Shown: positions 1 through 12,084, counted from the stretch's first letter. The stretch: DNA of 64,000 nucleotides from Azolla caroliniana (GCA_043228905.1 JBHGNT010000006.1:22196001-22260000); one strand, 5' to 3'. Numbers and translations are program-made. Notes: generated by a model from the letters alone, not told the origin.

Positions 1-900
1 TGGAAAGAGCAGCATTGTAAATGCATCTCTAGATGGCTTTTGTCATATCCAAGTACTTATTCAGAGCAAGATTTGAATTCGTACAGGAGCTGTTGTATCC
101 AAGTACTTATCCAGAATAAGTGTTCAATCTTGCAACATGATGAAAACAAAATTGATAATGTCTGAATTGATGTGAAAATAGTTCTAAATTTCAACACAAT
201 TTGCTTTTCACTTACAATCAAATCGCCTCACCTCATTTGGCAGTGGTGCTGTGCTTTCTTCCAAGCATTGAAGAACTCATGAGTCTGTCTTTATCATATC
301 AGAGTTTTCTGCTAATTGAGTCTTGTCTACCAATCAAATGAGTTAATATCTTTGACGAAACCCATGTTTCCCTTTTGAGATGGATTGCTGATTTGTACCA
401 ACAAAAGTTGGTCTCGAAAACTTACCAGCATTGAAGAAGACCTCTTGAGTCTGTCTACCAATCAGATGAGTTATATTTTGACAAAATACATGGAATTGAC
501 TTTTGAGATGTGAATTGCTGATTTGTAGGCAACAGAAGTAGGTTCAGATGTGAATATTGCAATGCTGCCCATGGTTTACCATCTCAAACAGGTGGACATG
601 TGGTTCACATATTCCCCTGTATTCAATCATCCTTGATGATAGCTCATGTTCGCCCAATCTCACAGTCCCCTGTACCCTACCCAATTGTCCTATCAATGGT
701 AGTGGTACAAAATGCAAGTCACCAATTACCCTGCCAAACCTCCACCAGATGCTGAGATTGCTAGCAATCTGGATCTATGTCATTAATCAATCGAAGGAAG
801 TGGCCTTGTTTGATAATACCTCTCCCGTCTCCACCAGAACTGGACTATATAATTTGCTCAGAGAAAATGATGCAGATGATAATTATTTATATTCTGTGCA
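1..900. other. 3' flank of the AAE19-like gene
   Basis: No coding region is supported here. The stretch lies downstream of the minus-strand AAE19-like stop codon and probably holds its 3' UTR and terminator region. It contains a diverged direct repeat: a block beginning AGCATTGAAGA at 264 recurs at 427, and both copies carry the same GAGTCTGTCT and GATTGCTGATTTGTA motifs. A shorter repeat, TTGTATCCAAGTACTTAT, is at about 92, with a diverged copy near 44. A 125-codon plus-strand frame at 557-934 has no recognisable family and overlaps the 3' end of the gene, so I do not call it. Confidence 0.5.
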
Positions 901-3900
901 TTATATCCCCAATTCAGGAACCTGGAGACAATAAAGATTGTTATCTCTACACCCTATGAAAATCCTGCCATCTAGCATCACTGGTGAAGAAAACACATCC
1001 CCTGGCAATCTTAAAGCAGCAACATGTTCACAAGCCTTAAATTTCATATCTACATTGATTTCAGTTGAAGGCACAACGATTTTTTGGAAATTTGCTTCAT
1101 CCACTGCCTTGTGCTCCTCAACAGAGTGAGTCCTTAGACCTCCATAAACTTTCAGTACATGCATTTGTCCCAATGAGCCACAAACAACAACTAATCGAAA
1201 GCTATGGACAACACAGCCATTGTGTTCTGTTAAAGTTAAGTCAAGGCCCTCATCTACGAAGGCTGCAGATGTGATAGGCTCACCTACATGATGTTTCCAT
1301 AAGCATGTACCACTAGATACATTTAGAGAGTAAACCCAACCATCCCTACAGCAGACTAAAACTTGTGATGGTAGAGCTGACGAGATACATGCCCCAGCAA
1401 AGATTGGTCCCAACGTCTTATATTGCCACGCAAGCAAACCAGTTGGTGTTAAAGCCACCACAAAACCATTCACCAAAGTACATATGACATATCCAAGATC
1501 AGTATCAATAATAGGTGACCCAAATATAGGAGCACCACTTTGATATGTCCAACAGATGTGTGGAGAATTCAGTTCAGATGTTATTGCAATAACAGATCCT
1601 CCTGTTGTTGCAATATATGCTAACCTTCTACTTGAGTCATGAACTGGAGCTGCAAATATACTTTCCTTGCAGTCATGCTCCCATACACGAGACTGGTTTA
1701 CCGCATCGAGTATGTAGACCTTGTGATCATGAGAGCCGCACCAAATAAGACCTTTCAGAATGTCCATAGTCGGCTGGCACTTTACCTCAGCGTTGGTTTG
1801 GAATTTCCACCTCAGCATCCCATTTTCACAGTCAAAGAAATATAGAAAACCATCATAGCAACCCACCATTACTTGGGTTAAATCCAATGTAATGCCAGCA
1901 GACGACTCTACTCTCCCTCCTAATACACTTTCCCAAATCAATGAACCACTGCAAGCATCAATGCATACAAAATTATGTGCATGTGAACCAATGAACAAGT
2001 GACACTTATGCTTTGATACTAGCAGTAGTGGTGATGCATCAATGCAAGCTTTTAGCTGCACAGTCCACACAATAGTTAAACTGGATAAGCTCCTTGCTAA
2101 TGAGCATGGTGCTGAATGAACGGGGACTTTACAAACCCTACTCTTCATAACAGTCTTATGAGAGATAGCATGTACATTACATCTTAATAATACCAAAGGT
2201 TCTGTAACCTGTATATATGGCCATCTATGACCAAGATCAATATCAACATCTACATTGCTAGAATTTAGGTGATCTGTAATCTGCATAGGTGGAATAATTG
2301 GTGAGGAAACCATTTTCAAGCGTTTATGCTTTCCTGGGTTGACTGTGGCAGAAAACAAACTACCTTCTTTCTGAGTTTTCAAAACAGATTCTAGTGCTAA
2401 TGCAGAACTATAATGGTACAAAACTTGCATGTCTATGCCGAGAATGTAAGCCACATGAGCAGCAGATACAGATGTTCCACCTAGAGAGAAAAAATTATCA
2501 TGAACTGAAATATTATCCATCTTCAAAACTCGTTCAAAGACATGTTTAATATGAATAGATATTGGGTTTATTTCTTCAATATTAGGAGATTCAGCCAAAG
2601 GCATATTCAATGTAATAATTGAATTTGAAAGAGCTTGATAATCCACTTTACCAGAAACCAGCAACGGCAAAGAACCAAGAAATTGAAAGCAGTGAGGAAT
2701 GGCTGCCAATGGCAATCTCTCACCCAGCCAACTTCTAAGATTTGCTTCTACTTGAGACAATTCACTCTTGATGACCCCAGAATTTTTACGCTTGCTTGAT
2801 ATGTTTGTCTCTTTATTCGATTCAATAACAATGTGGGCAATCATGTTGCAATCCAAATTAATCCTCTCTTCAAAGGTCACAGCTGCTTGAGCGACAAGAG
2901 GATGCATCTGCAGAGCATTTTCAATTTCTTCGAGTACGACTTTATGTCCATTCATCTTTACAGTCCTGTCTTTCCTCCCTAAATATAGAAGAATCCCACT
3001 CGTAAGCTTCTTTACGTAGTCGCCAGTTTTGAAGAATTGCATATTCTTGTATTCAGGACCATCTACACATTCCATAAAGTTTTCCTTTGTTTTGTAACTG
3101 TCCTTGTAATATCCTGATGCAACCAGAATACCACCTACCCACAACTCTCCCTCATTTTGATTGTTTTCATTGGATGATATTTCGAAAAAACAACCAGGAA
3201 TAGGTTTCCCTATTGGCACAGATGGATACGCCCAATCACTCTCTATTGCCCCACACTCAAAAAAGAAACAATCACCAGAAACCTCAGTACTTCCATATAA
3301 ATTGAGAATCAATGTACCAGGTAAAATCGACCTTATTCTTTCAAGAAGCCAATGCATAAGAACTTCACCACTTAGCAAAACAATACGCAAAGAGTGTTGT
3401 TCCCTGTTATTCGATATTCGACTTTGTAGAACAGGAAGAACAGCTCGCATCCAAGATGGCACAGTAGTGAGTCTCGATACTTTATATGCTTCCAAGAAAT
3501 GCAGAAGTCCTAAAGGGTTCTTAAATATGTCTTCTGGAGGTGGCACGATGATAAGCGAGCTTCCGAGAAGAGGTCCAAACAATTCTGTTAAATGGTCAAT
3601 GAACGCAATTGAAGTTTTGAATATGGCTACATCATTTGGTCCAAATGGATACTCACGTTGCATCCAACAAAGCCGATGCATGAGTCCAACTTCAGTCCCA
3701 CAGACACCCTTGGGTTTTGTGGTTGTTCCAGATGTGTACATGATGTAACAGTGAGTCCGAGTCCAGGATGGCGCACAATGACAGAAACAAGGGCATACCT
3801 CATTGTCAATACGTCTACTGCAGTATTGGAGGAAAAATACGTGAGTTTAGTGTGATTTTAGTTTTTGCAACATTCAAAACATACCTTTAAATCATGTAAC

Positions 3901-5136
3901 TAAAAGTTTGCGACAACCTTCAAATTTGAAATTGAAGTGACAGATATATCTTTAAGTTCTGAAATTGAAGGCATAAATATTCCAAATCTTAGCTAGTATT
4001 ATACTGTAAACATAAAGGTTAAATTTTTTAATAGCTCCAAATTTTCAACTTGAAGGGATAACACAATGATATCTTCCATCCTTTAGTTCTAAACTTATGA
4101 AAATGCTCCAAATATTGAAATTTTCGCAAATAAATAATCTCAAAATGCTGTAGATAAAGGCTCCCCACCTTTTGGAACAATTAGCATCACCCATGTCGTT
4201 GGACGAGGACTTGATGTCGAGGATAGATTCCCAATCAATGTGTGGAAAGGGAGGTTTAACAGTATCTTCGACTGAACTTGAAGATAGCTCTGGGGGTTGT
4301 TCACATGATAGATCAACCCATAAGAAGGGAACTTCAACACTACCTTCAGAGGAACTCGAAGATATCTTTAGCGGTTGTTCACATGCTAGATCAACATGTG
4401 AAAACAGAACCTTCACAGTAGATTCATAGGAATTTGAAGATATTTCCATAGGTTGTTCACGTGCCAATACGAGACAAGTATCTGAATCGATGATCACATC
4501 AGCCAATCTCTGAGATGGCCAAAAAGGATCCAATGGAACAAATGCAAATCCACATTGAAGAACTGCAAGCACTGCCACTACATACTCTACAGATGGACCC
4601 ATAAAGAGGCCCACATTCCTAGCAAGTTCTGTGTTGCTCTCCGATCGAGATGTTGAGGAAGACGGAGACATGGTGCTTTCTTGATGATGGGGATGGTGTG
4701 GCAATGCTTTTCGTAGGCGTGCCGCTAGTCTATTCACCAGTGTGAGAAGGTTTGAGTATGTGAAACATTCATCTCCAGGATTGACTTGAACATCTCGTCT
4801 GGATGTCTGATTTGGTCTAGAGATCGCAACACTGCATCCTTCTTCTTCTTCTTCTTCTTCTTCTTGTTTTCCGCTGTCTCCTTCTTCATCTTCATCATCT
4901 TCATCATCATCATCTTCATCATCATCATCTTCTTCTTCTTCTTCTTCTTCTTCTTCTTCTTCTTCATTCAATGATTCTTCCCTTTTGTCCAGAGGTCTTA
5001 TGTTTCTCTGCAAATGGGGAGAGGAAGCTCTGAGGAGGGCGAGGTGGCAGGGGTGGCGATGGGCCACGCGTGCAAAAGAGCAATAAAGGCAATGGCCTTC
5101 TTCTTCTCCAACAACATCTTCTTCAGAACAGAGCAT
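901..5136 (-). CDS. AAE19: Acyl-activating enzyme 19 / AASDH-like adenylating enzyme (two exons)
   Basis: This is a predicted ATP-dependent acyl/amino-acid adenylating enzyme of the ANL superfamily, related to plant AAE19 and animal AASDH. Exons are 4169-5136 and 901-3817. The intron 3818-4168 has a GT donor and a TACTGCAG acceptor and keeps phase, giving 1294 residues. In the joined protein the N-terminal adenylation lobe (VGLFMGPSVEY, FVPLDPFWP) lies in exon 1. The P-loop YTSGTTTKPKG is near residue 350, the GSTE motif near 498, GRKDRTVKMNG near 603 and the catalytic-lysine region SGKVDY near 713. A carrier domain, FFSLGGTS, has its phosphopantetheine serine near 772. A PQQ/WD-like beta-propeller fills about 908-1294. 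ATG 5136 was chosen because the longer frame opens only with TTG. Two oddities are a Glu/Asp-rich tract and a triplicated 26-residue unit. The length exceeds the roughly 1040 residues I recall for Arabidopsis. Family assignment is secure; the substrate is unknown. Confidence 0.85.
4229..4462 (-). repeat. In-frame 78-bp tandem repeat, three copies, inside AAE19 exon 1
   Basis: GGTTGTTC recurs on the plus strand at 4295, 4373 and 4451, exactly 78 bp apart. On the coding strand each unit encodes about 26 residues beginning EQP and ending in a VDL(A/S)C-like motif; the third copy ends HIDW. The copies are diverged but remain in frame. They sit between the N-terminal lobe and the P-loop of the adenylation domain. 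Confidence 0.85.
4839..4967 (-). repeat. TTC/ATC microsatellite coding for a Glu/Asp-rich tract
   Basis: Plus-strand runs of TTC and ATC triplets encode a Glu/Asp-rich segment on the minus strand, within exon 1 of the AAE19-like gene. The other frames give poly-Lys or poly-Phe and are shadows. Such triplet tracts vary in length, here probably in frame. Confidence 0.8.
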
Positions 5137-5424
5137 AGCTATCTGTCTGTGTCTGTCACTCTGGACCCACACGATCACAGAACAGAGGCCAAGTCTGTGC
5201 TTGAGCAATAAAATAGCAGGGGATGAAACCCTAAACAATCAAAATGGAAGATGATGAAACCCTAAATAAATCAATCAATCAATCAATGGCAGGGGATTGA
5301 TTAGATGCAGGGGCGAAAAGAACCCTATGTATGTTGTTAAAGCTAGACATAATTATCGAGAAATCAATACCGATTGTTGTTAAAGCTAGACGTGTCTGAT
5401 TCATTATGCTTTGGTTGATAGATG
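5137..5424. other. 5' flank of the AAE19-like gene
   Basis: This is the presumed 5' UTR and promoter of the minus-strand AAE19-like gene. It has a short AATC microsatellite at about 5265-5286. I could not identify a TATA box or other element with confidence. Confidence 0.4.
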
Positions 5425-5796
5425 ATGTCGGGGTTATTCATTATGCTTTGGTTGTTGATCCATGATGTCTGGGTTACTCATTATCTTTCGGCCGATCAAT
5501 GATCTCTGGGTTTTCATTATGTTTTGATCAATTGATGATGTCCGGGCTACTCATTATGTTTTGATCGATTGATGATGTCTGGGCTATTCATTATGTTTTG
5601 GTCGATCGATCATGTCTGGGATATTCATTATGTTTTGATTGATCGATTATGTCTGGGATATTCATTATGTTTTGATTGATCGATCATGTCTGGGATATTC
5701 ATTATGTTTTGGTCGATCGATCATGTCTGGGATATTCATTCTGTTCTGGTTGATAGATGATGTCTGGGCTATTCATTACGTTTCAGCTTATAAGAT
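5425..5796. repeat. 37-bp minisatellite, about ten copies
   Basis: A unit containing GATGATGTCTGGG, ATTCATTATGTTTTG and a GATCGATC-like joint repeats head to tail. The ATGTCT phase marks fall at 5538, 5575, 5612, 5649, 5686, 5723 and 5760, exactly 37 bp apart. Earlier copies at 5425, 5465 and 5502 are less regular. It lies about 290 bp upstream of the AAE19-like start codon. Confidence 0.9.
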
Positions 5797-6233
5797 TATG
5801 TCTAGGTTCTTCATGTATGTCACTACTACCAAAGCGAATTCTATGTTATCATGCCATAATTATCATGTGATGATAGATGCCCTCCCTCCATTGTTAGGGC
5901 CCTTTGAATTTTTCGGTGAGATACTAAGGAAGAAAATGCATTATTCATATGGTGTTTCCATCAAAAACAATCATGTCTAGGCTATTCAGTCTGTTCTTGT
6001 TGATAGATGATGTATGGGCTATTCATTATGTTTCAGTTTATAAGATTATGTCTAGGTTCTTCATGTATGTTGCTACTACCATAGCGAATTCTATATAAGA
6101 CGCCACTTTCATGCCATAATTATCATGTGATGATAGATGCCCTCCCTCCCTCCATTGTTAGGGACCTTTGAAATTATCGGTGAGATGCTAAGGAAGAAAA
6201 TGCATTATTCATATGGCGTTTCCATCAAAAACA
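5741..6233. repeat. Tandem duplication of a roughly 245-bp segment
   Basis: The segment starting CTGTTCTGGTTGATAGATGA at 5741 recurs with small differences from 5991. Both copies carry TATAAGATTATGTCTAGG, GCCATAATTATCATGTGATG and GCATTATTCATATGG in the same order. The second copy has small insertions. The duplication grows out of the last units of the 37-bp minisatellite and is probably non-coding. Confidence 0.85.
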
Positions 6234-8492
6234 AAACCTCGCTTAGTGCTTCCCTTCATTGTTCGTGTATTTCTTGTGAAGGCTTGACTCATAGAATCTC
6301 TCTAATCTCAATTCAAGTATTGTTTGCAATTACCATATATTTTTGTAATCTAGCAATAAGGAACATGCAACATTGTTTTCGAGTTTCCTTACCACCCTTG
6401 GTTCATGTATAGTAGAAGAGATTCATTCGATGTGGATCATTGGAGGAAAGCATTTCATTGAGCAATCATCACACTTAGTGGACATTCGTGGTGTGATACA
6501 CCATAAGAGTTAACTTGCTTACTATTATACAGTTGTATGGTTAATATGACAATGCATAGAGGTGCATGATTAATATTGCTTTCTATAGCTTGCATGAGTG
6601 TGGATTCTTTTGTATATTTCTAGTCGTAATGCAATACAATAACAAGTTGATCATTTCATTGAAATAATTGCACTTTGTGAGTTTTCACCTTATACTGAGG
6701 TTTCCAATCACTGAAGAAGGTTGCATGATTAGAGTACATGTTGTCATGCTTGATCTTGAATCATAATATAGCTCGCCTATAGTGTTTTGCCTTTGTCATC
6801 TTTAGGCAATTATTATTTTCATATCAACCCAAAAGTTAATGTTAATTTCTTTATTCGACATTCAAATTTTATGGTCCACATATTCAATGTTAACGTTGGT
6901 TCCACAAGGAGGAAAGCTTGGGCCATGTCTTCATGAAGTGGATAAATGTTTACTTTGGGCTTGAGAAATTTATTAGCACAAAAATTGGTTGCATCCACTA
7001 GCATGTTTCTTACTTACATGGGTTTTATGCATTGAGAAGGGATCTAGTGCAAATAAATTATTGTTGAAATCAAACGTTATCCCTACCATTATTACTTAAT
7101 GCGATATTAGTTATTTGTCCAACCAATCCATTTCCACTTTGTTCTTGTGCAACAAAAATATCTTTATGTAAATTTTATTCTGCCTTACAGATTTTCTATT
7201 TCTTTGATGTTCAAGCATCAAGAAGATTCTCTATAGATGAGAGTGCTTGTGTCCCTCGTCTCTTTGAAGGTTTCCCTAACCACTTATTCCCTAGATCGTG
7301 TACAATGGAAATTCACAAGTGTTATTTTGGTATGTGCATATTCTCATCGCTTAACGCTTGAGACGTATTTGCCACATCATGTGTTCATTTTATTGTGATT
7401 AATGGCAATTCAAAATATTCCTTACAAGAGGATAGAGCAATTAGGATCCTCTTCTAGCAACATGTTATCACGTATGTTTAAGTAGAAAGGAAAGGGTTGT
7501 CTCTATTGCAAATATTAGCAAAATTAACTCGTTCATGTTCTAGAGTTTTATCATCCTTGTTGAGCTATGATACATTTGGTCGCATACGAGCATTTCATGG
7601 GACATTTGTCCTTGCTTATTATATGTCCATTACAGACTCTTTAAAATATAAACATTGCTTTGTGACCACTATGATGAACATACAAGTTGTAGGTATCCAA
7701 TGTCCATTTCTATACATGGTATTCAATCATTGCCAATGACATAAGATGCCTTTCTTTCCATGGATACTATTGAAAACTTGGTAACTTGTATTTTTTGCTT
7801 CCTTATCATATTTAAGTAATATGACAAATTCACGGTGAGTAAAGACAAATATTTAACAAATATAGACAAGGACACAAACATTTTCCATACTTATTTTGAT
7901 AACATTTACAATTATTTTACAAATGTGAATTGAAATACAAGAGGTTAAAAAGATCTAAAAAAAAGAATTGTGTAGTAGTATACCCACATCTCGATCAAAC
8001 GAGAGCAAGCCAAAAAAGAGAGGGAATATACGGGTGTTTGTGCAAATGTAGGCTAAAGCCATAAGGACATCAACATTATTGACATATGCTTAGGAGATTA
8101 CAATGAGATATGCACGTAGGGTACAAATGAGAGTTGTGACACTTGAATGTAGTGTGTCAAATAATGACACCTCTTAAGAATGTCACAACAAGACATGTAA
8201 TTTGTTCAAGGGGGTGAAGATCTAAAACATGAGATGTAAGACTATAGTGGATTGAATCATCTTAGTTTTACCACGAAGTGGGCAATGAGAGTATCATATT
8301 ACTTGCTTATGTATGTATGTATGTATGTATGTATGTATGTATGTATTGGTCCTTAAACACATTGACAAGTACTTAGGAGAATGCGATGAAAATACAATCT
8401 TATCCATGAAATTGTGAACAAGTCCCAAGGACGTTGGTAAACCATCCTTTTTGTCCATGAACTCATAGACAAGTCCTATATGAAAGAGGACG
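6234..8492. other. Intergenic, no gene recognised
   Basis: AT-rich sequence with only short frames that match no family I know. A GTAT microsatellite lies at about 8311-8345. I see no RNA gene or transposon ends here. Confidence 0.5.
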
Positions 8493-9065
8493 TTAGAAGG
8501 TATGGTGGAATACACCTTGATTCATGGCACGCACAAATGCAAAGCATGCTACAACATAGACAAGAAAAAGGAGGAGAAGGATGACAAGGCTAATAATGGA
8601 AACGGTCCCCCAATCATGCTTGAAGTTTAGGAGAGAATTTACATTGCAATCACTAGCTGACAACAAAGTTGAAATTGTCGAATCATGAGCGGTGATCAAG
8701 GGGGAGGATTGCAAAGCATTGACTTGGATGAGATCCTGAAATCCATGGCTTTTGAGGAGGAAAGCAAAGGTGGTGAAAATGATGAGGAGAAGGATTATGA
8801 GAGTGAGAAGGGCAATGTAGAGCCAAATGAGGCCAAGGATTCTACGACGGGCACCAGTTAAGCCGATAAATGAGATAACAAACATGATGATGCCGATGGA
8901 GATGATAAGCCATTGTATGTGAGAGGAGCAATGGTAGCCACGATGGGCAATCCAAATGCCAACACCAAGAACAACCAATGAGAGCAATAAGGTTAGAAAG
9001 TTGATGAGGATGAGGATCCTTATGCTTAGAGAGGGGCGCCTAGTATGATCTGGTCTTCCTAACAT
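8493..9065 (-). CDS. Tetraspanin-like four-helix membrane protein with a short EC2 loop
   Basis: This single-exon gene encodes a 190-residue membrane protein resembling plant tetraspanins, which organise membrane microdomains. Four hydrophobic segments lie at about residues 16-39, 50-70, 77-104 and 153-178. The stretch NFLTLLLSLVVLGVGIWIAH closely follows the tetraspanin TM1 and the short loop after it. TM2 and the basic GARRR turn before TM3 also fit. The large loop EC2 is only about 48 residues and lacks the GCC motif that defines full tetraspanins; total length is also well under the usual 260-290. ATG 9065 is the first in-frame ATG, as the upstream extension begins with TTG. The frame is otherwise intact. 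It may be a diverged tetraspanin-like protein or a decaying copy. Confidence 0.65.
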   Translation of the reverse strand: MLGRPDHTRRPSLSIRILILINFLTLLLSLVVLGVGIWIAHRGYHCSSHIQWLIISIGIIMFVISFIGLTGARRRILGLIWLYIALLTLIILLLIIFTTFAFLLKSHGFQDLIQVNALQSSPLITAHDSTISTLLSASDCNVNSLLNFKHDWGTVSIISLVILLLLFLVYVVACFAFVRAMNQGVFHHTF

Positions 9066-10211
9066 CTTTTTGAATGGAGATTTTTGGCTACTCTCTTTCA
9101 AGGGAAATTTGATTTTTGATGCATAAAACTACCCCTTCATCCCTTATACTTTCTCTCGCAGACACATAGACACACACATGCACGTAAAGTGTATGCTATG
9201 CCAACCCATTTTATTCCTTGCACTCCTTTCTCTCTCTCGAATTTCCCTTGCTTGTGTCTAAGTTATGCTAGACTTCAATGTCACACTTTTGTCACACACA
9301 CACTAGTATAGAGAGAGTCCCATAGAGAATTAAATTAAGTCTTGGTGTCAAATTTATGTGAATATATTGATGTGTGTCATATAGACCCCTATAGAATTAA
9401 ATCAAGTGTTGGTTTCAAATCATATGTATCCATATTTATATGAATATGCAGATTTCCAATTTTTGTGACTCATGTTTTGTTGTAGTACGTGGTATACATA
9501 TGTACATATTGGTAAGAATATGTTTATTGACACTTTTAAATTGTATGTAAAAAGAACACTTGTTTCATGGCAATTGAAGACTCTAACATACCTTGTAGGT
9601 AGAAATCTAAGATGATTTTTTTGTGTGTTGTGTGTTGCACATATGTAATTATGTGTGTATACCAATTCGAATGAGTGAGGATAACATATATTTTAAGAGT
9701 GGTTCTTATTGTGAGCCTTGAGGACATCAAAGACTTTAAATTGAGCATAACATTATTAAAGATAAACTCAAAATTAATTTGAAACTATGCAGTCTTAATA
9801 TTTGTAGATGTTTGGGCAAGATTTGTTAATTTTCACTATAACGAAGTTATTGTTTCATAAAAATACATGTTGAAACATTTTACAAAGTACAATGTGCCAA
9901 TGAAATATAAATCCTATTAATTGTGCATATGTGGCCAACAAGCGGATCTACATACTTATCCAATATATCAATTCTGGGATACATTCTTGGCTAAATTGCA
10001 AATATGAGACATTTTTTTTATTGGGAGATACCATTGTATCCCTTAAGAATGGTCACAAGTGATGAAAGGGATATATGATGAAGAAAATATGTTTCTATTT
10101 TTCATGGTACTAAGATTTAGTGTGACATATTTGAGGATATTTCTACAAAGTTTTTTATTATGAAATTACCAAATTGATGAAAGGAATCCATTCGAAAAGG
10201 CATACAACCAA
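9066..10211. other. Intergenic, no gene recognised
   Basis: This is the 5' flank of the tetraspanin-like gene and the 3' flank of the phytocyanin gene. It is AT-rich, with CA- and TCTC-rich short repeats near 9160-9300. Nothing else is supported. Confidence 0.45.
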
Positions 10212-10918
10212 TTAAGCAACGAAGCCAAATACAAATGCCGTGACTAGAGCAACGAGAGGAGCAAAGATATTATTGATGGAAGAACTATGAGCAAAGTTGG
10301 GAACATAAGTTGTGGTATGGGGAGGAGGAAGAAAGATAACAGGTGAGGTGGGAATGTTGTTGTTGTTAGGTGAGGTGGGAATATTGTTGTTGTTATTGTT
10401 ATTATTGTTAATGTTGGTCGTGGGTGCATCTAAGACATTGACAACAAGGCGCAATCCTTGAGAACATTGGTCAGCATATCCAGATATGAAATAGAATGTT
10501 TGTGCAGAGGTAAGGGTAATGGCCATGTCACCCTCCCCACCATCAGAAGCAAGAGGACTATCGCTAGCACAATCATTATACCCAACTTCTGTCACAAGGA
10601 GAACGCTACTTTGTCCATAAGTATAGGGAAAATCTAGGGAAAACAAGGAACCATGTTATTCTTTCCACAATAATAGAACCATTTAAAGTAAAAACATTGA
10701 ACATTGTTAGAAATGAGTACAATCAATGAAACTGCCTTACATAATGTATCACCCACATAGAAGGTGTATTGGGATGCCCATGCTTGCAAATCAGTGCCAG
10801 GAGACCATCCAGCAGGGCCACCTACTGTATATGATGTTGCATGAATACCATCAAGCTTCAAAATAATCGCCACAATGAACATTGCTAACATCATGAGAGA
10901 ATAATGTCTTTGCGCCAT
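10212..10918 (-). CDS. Early nodulin-like phytocyanin without copper ligands (two exons)
   Basis: This is a predicted secreted, probably GPI-anchored protein of the early nodulin-like (ENODL) phytocyanin group, acting at the plasma membrane or cell wall. Exons are 10741-10918 and 10212-10633. The 107-bp intron has GTAAGG and CCCTAG ends and keeps phase, giving 199 residues. A signal peptide covers about 1-28, followed by the plastocyanin-like domain starting SYTVGGPAGW. The four positions that normally bind copper read Ser69, Ser110, Gln115 and Leu120, while the disulfide pair Cys81 and Cys116 is kept. A Pro/Asn-rich linker with poly-Asn follows, then a hydrophobic C-terminal tail typical of a GPI signal. 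The single intron in the domain is typical of the family. ENODLs as a group lack copper, so a structural or glycoprotein role is more likely than electron transfer. Confidence 0.85.
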
Positions 10919-12084
10919 CGTTATTTGTAATAGATTGTGAAAAATGCTAATCTCGGTTTCTTATCAATAAGATTACCCACTGTTTGCTAGATAAAAACAA
11001 AGATGATCAAATGGTAGATTCAATGCCCTTACAAGCCAATCTCATTGATGTTTCGACTTGTGTTTTTATCCCTTACATGCTCTTTGTTGGTCTTAAATAC
11101 ACATGATCATCGAGACCTCATTTAGTTATTATAGTATTAAATATACTTGGCCTCAATATACATTCCTTCTTATTTTATTGTACGGTCATATAATATTCCT
11201 TTCATAGTCCCATTTGTATCTACTCCCATGTTGCATCCCACACTTTATGAACTCTTATCCTTCCTTGAAAGTTCAATGCTTGATACATTCTAAGACTTTT
11301 ATTGCCAAAGATACTCTACAAGTCAATTTGTTGTTATGTCTCTAAGAATCCCTTTGGACTTAGCCTTTCAAAATGAGTGTAGCAAGTTGCAACACGTTTA
11401 TCAATTTAATATTCATAGTCAGAATATTTTATTGTTCCACACTCTAGTTTATATACCACATTTCTTGCCACTCCCAATAGGTAATCCTTAATATAGATCT
11501 AGCTTTAGTTTGGCAAAGAGTTAAGGTGTTGCACTTTCTAAATTCATCGATTTTCAAATGCCCCAATATGTAAAATAAACTAACATAATAGACGATTAGA
11601 AAGGATGAAACCAACATTATAATTTGTGTTGTGTTTCTCACACCTTTAGCTAATCTAATTTGAAAACAATACATACATGCACTATCTTGGAGCATAGAAC
11701 TAATGGTCTCTGGGATTATTGTATACAAATATGTCTATAGACCTATATAAACATGTTTTTGAGTGGATTGATAGTCCATTCATCATAGGTGGTTGTTTAC
11801 AAACCAATGATTGGCAACCGACAAATTGGAAATACTTGTTTTGCATATGCATAGTGGTTGCATAAAAATGTTCAATTGTGCTATAATTGGCTAAGATTCC
11901 CTCCAGAGTTGATGTTTTGATTTTATGCCATTATTGTTTTTCTTATTACAACTTTGGATGCAACTTTCATGGTTATGGTCCAAGACCATACCAAGCAAGA
12001 TTCACTTCCCCACATAACTATTTCAAGAATGAAAATTTTAGCGTGAGATTGAATCAGCAATGAGAACATGTAAAAAGTGAACTA
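10919..12084. other. Intergenic, no gene recognised
   Basis: This is the upstream region of the phytocyanin gene. The frames present are short and unrecognised. I see no transposon ends. Confidence 0.45.

Noticed and set aside
557-934. 125-codon plus-strand frame at the left end
   Set aside because: No recognisable family, low-complexity composition, and it overlaps the 3' end of the well-supported AAE19-like gene on the other strand.
4734-4974. Poly-Lys and poly-Phe frames
   Set aside because: These are alternate readings of the TTC/ATC microsatellite within AAE19 exon 1.
4045-5238. Using the longer N-terminal extension of the AAE19-like frame
   Set aside because: The extension starts with TTG, not ATG; ATG 5136 fits and leaves the conserved N-terminal segment intact.
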